DNA of 21,992 nucleotides from [Eubacterium] saphenum (GCA_004554555.1 SFLN01000017.1:1-21992); one strand, 5' to 3'; shown: positions 16,261 through 21,203, counted from the first letter of the stretch. Translations and numbers: made by a program. Notes: generated from the sequence alone by a model not told the origin.

Positions 16261-16311
16261 ATTAAATTTTTCTCCGTTTTATTCATTATTGAATATTATA
16301 CATTCTATTCT

Positions 16312-16340
16312 ATTATAACATATATCCGTGCAAATTTCAA
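16312..16340 (-). promoter_or_regulatory. near-consensus housekeeping promoter driving the Nudix-secA-mnmE operon
   Basis: On the minus strand, TTGAAA (16340-16335) is followed after exactly 17 bp by TATAAT (16317-16312). The predicted start near 16305 leaves a leader of about 45 nt before ATG 16260. The -35 hexamer is 2 bp from the -35 of the opposite promoter. Confidence 0.85.
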
Positions 16341-16342
16341 GG

Positions 16343-16371
16343 TTGACAGAGCATTTTTTCCGTGATATAAT
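16343..16371 (+). promoter_or_regulatory. perfect-consensus sigma-A-type promoter driving the HAD/VOC pair
   Basis: TTGACA (16343-16348), a 17-bp spacer and TATAAT (16366-16371) match the consensus exactly. The predicted start is near 16378, about 50 nt before ATG 16431. It is back-to-back with the minus-strand promoter. Confidence 0.92.
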
Positions 16372-16430
16372 AAACGCAGAGATTTATTTCTCCCTATATT
16401 TTACATTATTTGTAAATGGAGTTGTTGAAA

Positions 16431-17081
16431 ATGTATAATCCTGTAATTTTTGACCTTGACGGAACATTGCTGAACACTATCGGTGACCTCGCTGCGGCGG
16501 GAAACTACGCGCTTTCGCAGATGGGTTTTCCCACTCACGAGGTGAACAAGTACCGCTATTTTGTTGGAAACGGCGTGCCGAAGCTTATCGAGAGAATTCT
16601 CCCCGAAAACCACACCGAGGCTGATTTCAACACGGCTTATCGGTTGTTCGGCGAGTACTACGAGCTGCACAAAACCGACAGCACCAAGCCGTATGACGGT
16701 ATCCCCGAGCTGCTTGAAACGCTGACTGCGCGCGGGATAACCTGCCTTTGCAATTCAAACAAGTCGCACTCTTTCTCCTGCGAGCTGCTCGAAGGATTTT
16801 TCGGGGACAAGCTCACCGAGATTGTCGGCGGCGAACACGGTTTCCCGAAAAAGCCCGCACCCGAAGCGGCGCTTTACCTTGCCGAAAAGTACAAGAAGGA
16901 CGGTTTTTCGCCCATTTACATCGGCGACAGCTCCGTTGATATGCAAACCGCCGCAAACGCGGGTTTTGACGCGTGCGGGGTTTTGTGGGGGTTCCGCGAC
17001 CGCGCCGAGCTTGAACAATTTCACCCGAAGTTCCTCGCGGGAAATGCCGAGGAATTGCGGGAAATTATTCTTGGTGAATGA
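16431..17081 (+). CDS. HAD-family phosphatase (phosphoglycolate phosphatase-like)
   Basis: This 216-aa HAD-superfamily hydrolase of the Gph/PGMB type has the nucleophile motif in VIFDLDGTLLNT (Asp8, Asp10), motif II in CNSNKS, the motif III Lys in PKKPAPEAA and motif IV in YIGDSSVDM. An alpha-helical cap lies between motifs I and II (about residues 15-80). An in-frame ATG exists at 16416, but the Shine-Dalgarno GGAG at 16418-16421 lies inside that extension and is 9 bases before ATG 16431, which is therefore chosen. The substrate (phosphoglycolate, a sugar phosphate or a nucleotide) is not decided by the motifs. Its stop overlaps the region just before the VOC gene. Confidence 0.92.
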   Translation: MYNPVIFDLDGTLLNTIGDLAAAGNYALSQMGFPTHEVNKYRYFVGNGVPKLIERILPENHTEADFNTAYRLFGEYYELHKTDSTKPYDGIPELLETLTARGITCLCNSNKSHSFSCELLEGFFGDKLTEIVGGEHGFPKKPAPEAALYLAEKYKKDGFSPIYIGDSSVDMQTAANAGFDACGVLWGFRDRAELEQFHPKFLAGNAEELREIILGE

Positions 17082-17082
17082 G

Positions 17083-17466
17083 ATGAAAATTGAACATATC
17101 GCAATTTACACAACAGATTTGGAGCGCGAGTGCACGTTTTTCGAGAAGTATTTCGGAGCAGCGCGCGGCGAAAAATACAACAATCCCAAAACCGGTCTGC
17201 AAACCTATTTCCTCACCTTTGACGGCGGCGCGCGGCTTGAGGTGATGACGAGAGCAGAGTGCGTAAACCAACCGCGCGAGCGTTTTGCCGCGGGATTTGC
17301 GAATATCGCGATAAGCGTTGGGAGCAAGGAAAAGGTTGTCCAACTCACCGAGCTGCTCGAAAAGGACGGCTTTGAAATCGCTAGTCCACCGCGAACCACA
17401 GGCGATGGGTATTTCGAGAGCGTTGTCCTTGACTTTGACGGGAATTTTGTCGAAATAACAGTTTAA
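17083..17466 (+). CDS. VOC/glyoxalase-fold protein
   Basis: This 127-aa protein has the vicinal oxygen chelate fold in one unit: two beta-alpha-beta-beta-beta modules beginning MKIEHIAIYTTDLERE and ending DFDGNFVEITV. Candidate metal ligands are His5, the Glu in RLEVMT and the final Glu of FVEITV; the second His usual in glyoxalase I is not clear. It may be a lyase, a dioxygenase-like enzyme or a resistance-type binding protein; no specific function is justified. The ATG at 17083 follows the HAD stop by one base, so translation is probably coupled. A longer upstream frame overlapping the HAD gene is not used. Confidence 0.88.
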   Translation: MKIEHIAIYTTDLERECTFFEKYFGAARGEKYNNPKTGLQTYFLTFDGGARLEVMTRAECVNQPRERFAAGFANIAISVGSKEKVVQLTELLEKDGFEIASPPRTTGDGYFESVVLDFDGNFVEITV

Positions 17467-17490
17467 CGCGGACGTTTTAGCGCCCGCGTT
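17465..17490. terminator. candidate terminator between converging genes
   Basis: AACGCGG (17465-17471) pairs with CCGCGTT (17484-17490). It sits between the VOC stop and the spoVAE stop. T-runs are weak on both sides, so confidence is modest. Confidence 0.45.
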
Positions 17491-17495
17491 TGGCT

Positions 17496-17882
17496 TTATG
17501 ATGAGGAATTCTCGTTGATTTTCGTGCCGCTCTTGAATATCAGCGCCACCAAAAGTCCGAAGAAAATTGCCGCCGATATCCCGACAGCCGCGGACGTAAA
17601 GCCGCCCATAAACGCGCCGAGAAGCCCGTGTTCATCAACGGCGCGGCGCACACCCTTTGCGAGAAGATTGCCGAAGCCCGTAAGGGGAACGGTCGCGCCG
17701 CCTCCCGCAAAGTCTACAATCGGCTCGTACCAGCCCAGCGCGCCGAGAACAACCCCCGCCACAACGTACGACGTGAGTATTCGCGCGGGCGTGAGCTTTG
17801 TCAAATCAATCAGAACCTGTCCGATTGCACAAAGCGCCCCGCCGACTATAAATGCCCAAAGATAATCCAAAAAAATATCCAT
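17496..17882 (-). CDS. spoVAE: stage V sporulation membrane protein SpoVAE
   Basis: This 128-aa integral membrane protein belongs to the SpoVA channel that moves Ca-dipicolinic acid into the forespore and out at germination. Hydrophobic segments cover about residues 8-30, 42-65 and 95-125, with the family-like motifs FIVGGALCAIGQVLIDLT and GGATVPLTGFGNLLAKG. An ATG 15 bases upstream opens the frame further, but AAAGGAG is part of that extension and is the ribosome binding site for ATG 17882. It shares visible similarity with SpoVAC (PITGFANSI versus PLTGFGNLL), as expected. It is separated from spoVAD by a repeat-filled gap instead of the usual close spacing. Confidence 0.93.
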   Translation of the reverse strand: MDIFLDYLWAFIVGGALCAIGQVLIDLTKLTPARILTSYVVAGVVLGALGWYEPIVDFAGGGATVPLTGFGNLLAKGVRRAVDEHGLLGAFMGGFTSAAVGISAAIFFGLLVALIFKSGTKINENSSS

Positions 17883-18025
17883 TTTTTCTCCTTTCAACCG
17901 CTTGCTTTTGCCAAATTTCAGCCGCGTGTTATCTCAACCGCACACGCATAATTTGTGAAAATGCCGCGCCGCATACTACTTTTATATCGGCTAATTCCGC
18001 TTTACACCGCCGTTTTCAGCGGTTC

Positions 18026-18118
18026 GTTATCTCGACAGCGTGTGCGATACTCGGGATTTTGCCGCCCCGCTGAACTCCTGCGACAATGCATAAAAATCGC
18101 TTTGCAATGCGGTTTTGT
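18026..18118 (-). pseudogene. spoVAD C-terminal fragment copy 1
   Basis: Read on the minus strand, this unit gives GVQRGGKIPSIAHAVEI, preceded by a segment IAKRFL. The true SpoVAD end reads MVQQGGNIPGIAHAVEI and carries MKRIL further upstream. The copy lacks the intervening residues and has no start codon or upstream domain, so it is a tail-only remnant or a silent copy of the gene end. Confidence 0.75.
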
Positions 18119-18234
18119 CGTGATTTCAACCGTGCGGTTTTCTCGCACGGTAACCAGTTTTTTAGCTTGTAAGGCAAACGTTACAACGAAAAAATCCGCT
18201 TTATACCGCGATTTTCGCCGAATATTATCCGTGC

Positions 18235-18330
18235 GTTATCTCGACAGCGTGCTCAATACCTAAGATAATTTCACCCTGCTGAACACCTACATCAGTGTGC
18301 AAAATCCGCTTTGCAATACGGTTTTAGCGA
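18235..18330 (-). pseudogene. spoVAD C-terminal fragment copy 2
   Basis: On the minus strand this unit encodes IAKRILHT and then GVQQGEIILGIEHAVEI, again parallel to the SpoVAD end. The frame is kept through the ~28 residues, although there are stops beyond. It is more diverged than copy 1 in DNA but has conservative amino acid changes. Confidence 0.75.
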
Positions 18331-18430
18331 AATTTCAGTCGTGCGTTATTTTACCGCACACGCGAAATTTGTGAAAATGCCGCACCGCGAACTCCTTTTC
18401 ACCGGCTAATTCCGCTTAACACCGCCATTT

Positions 18431-19435
18431 TCAGCGGTTAGTTATCTCGACAGCGTGCGCGATGCCAGGGATATTGCCGCCCTGTTGAACCATCGTCGGT
18501 GACATCAGCGCGCCGGTTGCCACATACAAAATCCGCTTCATATCGCCGTTTTCGACGTGCTTCAGAAAATGCCCGCACATCATTGACGCCGAACAGCCGC
18601 AGCCGCTTCCGCCTGCGTGCACGTCCTGCTTCTCACGGTCGTAAATCAGCAATCCGCAGTCCTTGTGGTGCTGTTCGAGGGCAACTCCGTCCCGCTTGAA
18701 CAGCTCGTACAGCATATTGCTTCCAACTTCTCCCAAATCGCCCGTGATTATCGCGTCATAATCCTCTGGGTGTGAACCCATATGCTTCAAATGCCGCGAA
18801 ATTGTGTCATAAGCCGCACCCGCCATCGCTGCGCCCATATTGTTCAAGTCGGGAATTCCCATATCCTGGATTTTTCCAACTGTTGCCGCTTTGATAAACG
18901 GCGGCTTCTGGCTTGCCGCAACAATCGCCGCTCCCGCAGCCGTTGCCGTCCACTGCGCTGTCGGTGTGCGGACGCCGCCGTAGTTGAGCGGAAACCTAAA
19001 CTGCCGTTCTGCTGAAGAATAGTGCGACGAGGCAACCGCCGCCGCGTTGTCCGTGTAGCCTGCGTTGACCATCGCGCCCGCCAAAAGCAGCCCCTCCGCG
19101 AACGTTGAACACGCGCCGTAAATTCCCAGAAACGGCACATAGAAATCCTTCAGACCGTAGGACGAGCCGGTGCACTGATTCAGCAAGTCGCCCGCGAAAA
19201 TCAAGTCCATCTTCTCGGGCACAAGCCCCGCCTTGTCCATCGCGTGGTTCAGCGCCTTCTGCTGAAAAAGCGCCTCCGCTTTTTCCCAGGTATCCGCGCC
19301 GCCTTTGTTGTCGCTGATTATCTCGTCAAATTCGTCCCCGAAAGGCCCGTCGCTTTCCACACTTCCCGCAACGCTCCCGTATGAAATTATCGATGCGTTG
19401 CTGTAACGAAAGGTTTTTCCCTCGCAAATTGCCAC
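18431..19435 (-). CDS. spoVAD: stage V sporulation protein SpoVAD
   Basis: This 334-aa protein has the thiolase/ketosynthase-like fold of SpoVAD, the soluble SpoVA component that binds dipicolinic acid. The length is close to the usual ~338. Characteristic stretches are FAGDLLNQCTGSSYGL, GIYGACSTFAEGL (Cys109 at the thiolase-like active-site position), ASSHYSSAERQFRFPLNYG and TGDLGEVGSNML. The start is GTG at 19435, with GGGGGA just upstream. It lies 12 bases behind spoVAC, so the two are co-transcribed. Its last ~100 bp are the template of the tandem units downstream (17928-18440), so the exact C-terminus (AVEITNR) may have been exchanged by recombination with those units. Confidence 0.95.
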   Translation of the reverse strand: MAICEGKTFRYSNASIISYGSVAGSVESDGPFGDEFDEIISDNKGGADTWEKAEALFQQKALNHAMDKAGLVPEKMDLIFAGDLLNQCTGSSYGLKDFYVPFLGIYGACSTFAEGLLLAGAMVNAGYTDNAAAVASSHYSSAERQFRFPLNYGGVRTPTAQWTATAAGAAIVAASQKPPFIKAATVGKIQDMGIPDLNNMGAAMAGAAYDTISRHLKHMGSHPEDYDAIITGDLGEVGSNMLYELFKRDGVALEQHHKDCGLLIYDREKQDVHAGGSGCGCSASMMCGHFLKHVENGDMKRILYVATGALMSPTMVQQGGNIPGIAHAVEITNR

Positions 19436-19447
19436 AAAAATTCCCCC

Positions 19448-19891
19448 TTACAAAAGCGTTTGGATATAGTAGATAATGCCGTAAACTATTGACGCCGAGA
19501 TGCCGTAAACCAGCACAGGGCCTGCGATTACAAACATTTTCGCGCCGAGACCGAGCACATAGCCTTCGCTCTTGAACTCAAGCGCGGGCGATACAATCGA
19601 GTTCGCGAAGCCGGTTATCGGGACGAGCGTGCCTGCGCCTGCGTGCTGCGCGATTCGGTCGTACAGCTTGAAGCCCGTCAACAGCGCACTGAGGAAAATC
19701 AGCGACATCGATGTGAGCGCGCCCGCGTCGTCCTGCGAAAATCCAAGCGCCGCGTACATATTTAAAAGCGCTTCGCCGAGCGTGCAGATTGCGCCGCCTA
19801 TCAAAAACGCCATCGGTATTGTTTTGCTCATCGAAGACGGCGGCGAAACGCGTTTCGCAAGCTCGCCGTATTCTTGATTTGAAATATTCAT
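19448..19891 (-). CDS. spoVAC: stage V sporulation membrane protein SpoVAC
   Basis: This 147-aa integral membrane protein of the SpoVA complex is reported in Bacillus to act as a mechanosensitive DPA channel. Membrane segments lie at about 30-55, 63-80, 90-105 and 118-145, with the family pattern FLIGGAICTLGEALLN and TLVPITGFANSIVSPALEF. I choose ATG 19891 with AAAGGAAA about 12 bases upstream; an in-frame TTG 9 bases earlier is too close to that site. In sporulating clostridia a sigma-G promoter is expected upstream, but the sequence there turns into phage-like DNA within ~15-30 bases, so no promoter is visible. Confidence 0.94.
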   Translation of the reverse strand: MNISNQEYGELAKRVSPPSSMSKTIPMAFLIGGAICTLGEALLNMYAALGFSQDDAGALTSMSLIFLSALLTGFKLYDRIAQHAGAGTLVPITGFANSIVSPALEFKSEGYVLGLGAKMFVIAGPVLVYGISASIVYGIIYYIQTLL

Positions 19892-19925
19892 AGAAATCAA
19901 ATTTCCTTTGCCGAAAAATTTTGAA
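19892..19925. other. junction between chromosomal and phage-like sequence
   Basis: Left of this point the DNA is GC-moderate with standard-code sporulation genes; right of it the DNA is AT-rich with homing endonuclease and tRNA sequence. The spoVAC ribosome binding site (minus strand, about 19902-19909) overlaps codons that already align with the endonuclease family (SFAEKF from 19904). The break therefore falls within a few bases of the spoVAC start. No attachment site or terminal repeat is visible. Confidence 0.6.
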
Positions 19926-20221
19926 CAGAAGTATTAAGCAATAATAAAATTAACTTTAAACGAGAAGTTCCTATAAAGTATGATTCTTGCCATTGTTATT
20001 TTTTAGACTTTGAAATTATCAAAAATGATAAGCAAATAGATTTAGAAATTGATGGTAAACAGCATTTATATAGAGCTGAAAGCGATAAAAAGAGAGATGC
20101 TTTTATCAGCAAAACTCATATTATATACAGGGTTCCTTGGAACGATATAAGGTCTGATGCTGGTAAAGCAATTATGAGAGCTAAGATTGATTCATTTATT
20201 AAGTTTTATAATGAGCTTTAA
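19904..20221 (+). pseudogene. Vsr/DUF559-like homing endonuclease, 5'-truncated
   Basis: The frame ending at TAA 20219-20221 encodes the C-terminal nuclease domain of a Vsr-like (EDxHD/DUF559) homing endonuclease: YFLDFEII, IDLEIDGKQH, then SDKKRD, a late IIYRVPWNDI and a C-terminal helix ending IKFYNEL. Under the standard code the frame opens only after TGA 19922-19924 and has no sensible start codon. If that TGA is Trp, the frame continues back through SFAEKF and aligns with SFPEKYF of the second endonuclease at 21818. The N-terminal DNA-binding half is missing at the junction. One Trp in this frame is TGG. It borders the tRNA array and was probably mobile. Confidence 0.7.
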
Positions 20222-20222
20222 T

Positions 20223-20308
20223 GCCGGTTTACCGAAGTGGCTAAACGGAGCGCACTTGTAATGCGCCGGGGAAACCCTACGCAGGTTCGAATCCTGTGGC
20301 CGGCACCA
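20223..20308 (+). tRNA. tRNA-Thr(UGU) with long variable arm
   Basis: Acceptor GCCGGTT/GGCCGGC (two G-U pairs), D arm CCG/CGG, anticodon stem GCGCA/TGCGC with loop CTTGTAA (anticodon TGT), T arm GCAGG-TTCGAAT-CCTGT and encoded CCA (20306-20308). Between the anticodon and T stems lie 14 nt that can form a GGG-AAA-CCC hairpin, the class II layout normally found in Ser, Leu and bacterial Tyr tRNAs. G1-C72, C2-G71 and A73 agree with Thr identity. It is the first gene of the array, starting 2 bases after the endonuclease stop. Confidence 0.85.
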
Positions 20309-20313
20309 TTTAT

Positions 20314-20388
20314 CGAGGCGTGGGATATCAGTCGTCCGCTAGCTTTGGGAGCTAGATCAGGCCTGGGCAGCACGGGTCGCCTCGACCA
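20314..20388 (+). tRNA. tRNA-Pro(UGG) with non-canonical D and T loops
   Basis: Acceptor CGAGGCG/CGCCTCG is perfect, with A73 and encoded CCA. Anticodon stem CTAGC/GCTAG is perfect, loop TTTGGGA (anticodon TGG, G37). C1-G72, G35, G36 and A73 fit Pro identity. The D loop is ATCAGTC without the G18-G19 pair, and the T arm is GCCTG-GGCAGCA-CGGGT with no TTCRANY loop, so the usual D-T loop contact cannot form. It may be a specialised or damaged tRNA. Confidence 0.7.
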
Positions 20389-20393
20389 TTTGT

Positions 20394-20469
20394 GGGGTTG
20401 TAGCTCAATTGGGAGAGCACTTGTCTGGCAGACAAGAGGTTGCGAGTTCGATGCTCGTCGATTCCACCA
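20394..20469 (+). tRNA. tRNA-Ala(GGC)
   Basis: Acceptor GGGGTTG/CGATTCC includes the G3-U70 pair that defines Ala, with A73 and encoded CCA. The D arm is GCTC/GAGC with GG in the loop, anticodon stem CTTGT/ACAAG, loop CTGGCAG (anticodon GGC), T arm GCGAG-TTCGATG-CTCGT. It is canonical throughout and starts 5 bases after the Pro(UGG) tRNA. Confidence 0.93.
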
Positions 20470-20476
20470 TCAGTAA

Positions 20477-20615
20477 AGCTTGTACTTATTTCTATTCATT
20501 CCGCCAAAACCTAGGGACGTTGTAGAGTCAAGCTCAACAATGTTGGAGAAGGAAAACTCCGCAAACCCTTACAGTTTCGTTAGTGTTAGATATATGCACT
20601 AAGAAGTTAAACTGA
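20477..20615 (+). ncRNA. candidate structured RNA between tRNA-Ala and tRNA-Pro(CGG)
   Basis: This stretch is not a tRNA I can fold, but it is rich in pairing. AGGG (20513-20516) can pair with CCCT (20567-20570), enclosing hairpin TTGTAGAG/CTCAACAA (20520-20540) and hairpin GGAG/CTCC (20545-20560), and TTAGTG/CACTAA forms a further stem (about 20580-20603). Alternatively AGCTTG-T-ACT (20477-20486) pairs with AGTCAAGCT (20526-20534). The first 17 bases recur almost exactly at 20706. I do not recognise a family (not tmRNA, RNase P, SRP RNA or a known riboswitch by eye). Confidence 0.4.
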
Positions 20616-20620
20616 GTTAT

Positions 20621-20699
20621 CCGGATATAGGACAGCTTGAACTACTCCGCATGATTCGGGATCATGAGATCGCTGGTTTGAATCCGGCTATCCGGACCA
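20621..20699 (+). tRNA. tRNA-Pro(CGG)
   Basis: Acceptor CCGGATA/TATCCGG is perfect, A73 and encoded CCA. Anticodon stem CATGA/TCATG, loop TTCGGGA (anticodon CGG, G37), variable AGATC, T arm GCTGG-TTTGAAT-CCGGC. C1-G72, G35 and G36 match Pro identity. The D arm GGA/TCC is short and its large loop (CAGCTTGAACTAC) lacks adjacent GG, so it is somewhat divergent. Confidence 0.85.
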
Positions 20700-20705
20700 T
20701 ATTAG

Positions 20706-20819
20706 AGCCTGTACTTATTTCTTTGCTTAGGGAGCCGCTGTTTGCTGGTTCGAGTCCAGCCTTCCCGACCATTACCGGGAAGTAGGCAAATTGGTAAAGC
20801 TGGCGATTATCAGTCAGGT
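20706..20819 (+). other. leader/trailer helix flanking the permuted tRNA
   Basis: The leader GCCTG-T-ACT (20707-20715) can pair with AGT-CAGGT (20812-20819): 7 Watson-Crick pairs, one G-U and one bulged T. This would bring the two interrupted anticodon-stem ends together. The same leader sequence occurs at 20477, where the complementary partner has changed in step. Confidence 0.5.
20727..20807 (+). tRNA. probable circularly permuted tRNA-Pro(AGG) (3' half upstream of 5' half)
   Basis: Order in the DNA: TTAGGGA anticodon loop (20727-20733), GCCGC (20734-20738), variable TGTTT, T arm GCTGG-TTCGAGT-CCAGC, acceptor CTTCCCG (20761-20767), A73 and CCA (20769-20771). A 4-nt spacer TTAC follows, then acceptor CGGGAAG (20776-20782), TA, D arm GGC/GCT with GG in the loop, G26 and GCGAT (20803-20807). 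The two acceptor strands are perfectly complementary (7 bp), and GCGAT/GCCGC gives three G-C pairs, one A-C mismatch and one U-G. C1-G72, A73, G35, G36 and G37 all agree with Pro. No ordinary 5' half precedes the 3' half and no 3' half follows the 5' half. Confidence 0.65.
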
Positions 20820-20825
20820 CATTAC

Positions 20826-20902
20826 GCTCCACTGACGCAATTGGCAGACGTGGCAAGCTCAAACCTTGCATTTTCTCAGTTCGAGTCTGGGGTGGAGTAC
20901 CA
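20826..20902 (+). tRNA. tRNA with Leu anticodon CAA and short variable loop
   Basis: Acceptor GCTCCAC/GTGGAGT (G1-U72), A73, encoded CCA; D arm ACG/CGT with TTGGCAGA-type loop; anticodon stem GCAAG/CTTGC, loop CTCAAAC (anticodon CAA); variable ATTTT only 5 nt; T arm CTCAG-TTCGAGT-CTGGG. Leu tRNAs in bacteria normally have a long variable arm, so the amino acid identity is uncertain although the fold is sound. Confidence 0.8.
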
Positions 20903-20952
20903 TAACAAAAACGCAAAATTTGCAATAATGTCATATTAAAGGAGAAAAAGTT

Positions 20953-21033
20953 ATGATGCAAATGAACAGAAAAAACACTAAAAGTAGAAAAGCTAGAAAA
21001 ACTAGTTTATTTGATCATGGCTTAATTAGTTAG
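20953..21033 (+). CDS. 26-residue basic peptide of unknown function
   Basis: A short frame from ATG 20953 (ATG 20956 also possible) to TAG 21031-21033 is preceded by a strong AAAGGAG (20938-20944) at 8-base spacing. The peptide is Lys/Arg/Asn-rich at the start (NRKNTKSRKARKTS) and ends LFDHGLIS. An intrinsic terminator follows 25 bases after the stop, so it has the outline of a complete small gene inside a tRNA array. The frame stays open for another 27 codons if TAG is read through. No homologue is recognised. Confidence 0.5.
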   Translation: MMQMNRKNTKSRKARKTSLFDHGLIS

Positions 21034-21058
21034 CAAAAGTTATTTGAAGAGATAATTG

Positions 21059-21090
21059 ATGCTGAGTGGTTAAGCTGCTCAGCATTTTTT
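21059..21090 (+). terminator. intrinsic terminator after the small peptide gene
   Basis: ATGCTGAG (21059-21066) pairs with CTCAGCAT (21078-21085), followed directly by TTTTT to 21090. It is a textbook stem and U-tract on the plus strand. Confidence 0.85.
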
Positions 21091-21122
21091 CTAGAATTAT
21101 ATCAGTGCGATAAATAAAAAAT

Positions 21123-21199
21123 GCCTCAGTAACTCAACTGGACAGAGTAACGGTCTTCTAAACCGTAAGTTGCAGGTTCGAGTCCTGCCTGGGGCGCCA
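21123..21199 (+). tRNA. tRNA-Arg(UCU)
   Basis: Acceptor GCCTCAG/CTGGGGC, G73 and encoded CCA; D arm ACTC/GAGT with GG in the loop; anticodon stem ACGGT/ACCGT, loop CTTCTAA (anticodon TCT); T arm GCAGG-TTCGAGT-CCTGC. It is canonical and 4 bases from the next tRNA gene. Confidence 0.93.
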
Positions 21200-21203
21200 A
21201 TAT

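Larger units (their letters stand above)
17928..18440 (-). repeat. degenerate ~100-bp tandem array derived from the 3' end of spoVAD
   Basis: Units begin near 17928, 18026, 18120, 18235 and 18345, and the intact gene end begins the sixth at 18441. The spacings are 98, 94, 115, 110 and 96. The core GTTATCTCGACAGCGTG is identical at 18026, 18235 and 18441; other units have variants such as GTTATCTCAACCGCAC. The segment 17928-18065 also matches 18345-18480 closely along its whole length, including CTAATTCCGCTT and TTTTCAGCGG. On the minus strand the units still encode recognisable SpoVAD-like endings (AVEIT in 17928, 18026 and 18235; VEIT in 18120). No separate gene is seen in this stretch. Confidence 0.85.

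Noticed and set aside
17928..18440. CRISPR array
   Set aside because: The units are ~100 bp, degenerate throughout, and homologous to the spoVAD 3' end, with no short conserved repeats separated by unique spacers.
20237..20476. Plus-strand 79-codon frame over three tRNA genes
   Set aside because: It coincides with tRNA-Thr, tRNA-Pro and tRNA-Ala, which fold convincingly.
20477..20615. tmRNA, riboswitch or second group I intron
   Set aside because: No tRNA-like domain, no P/Q/R/S group I core as clear as in the tRNA-Lys intron, and no riboswitch consensus I can recognise. Kept only as an unassigned structured RNA.
20826..20902. Possible tRNA-Trp(UCA) suppressor for the TGA recoding
   Set aside because: The loop CTCAAAC contains TCA, but only at positions 33-35; with a 7-nt loop the anticodon is CAA. 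No TCA anticodon exists in the window.
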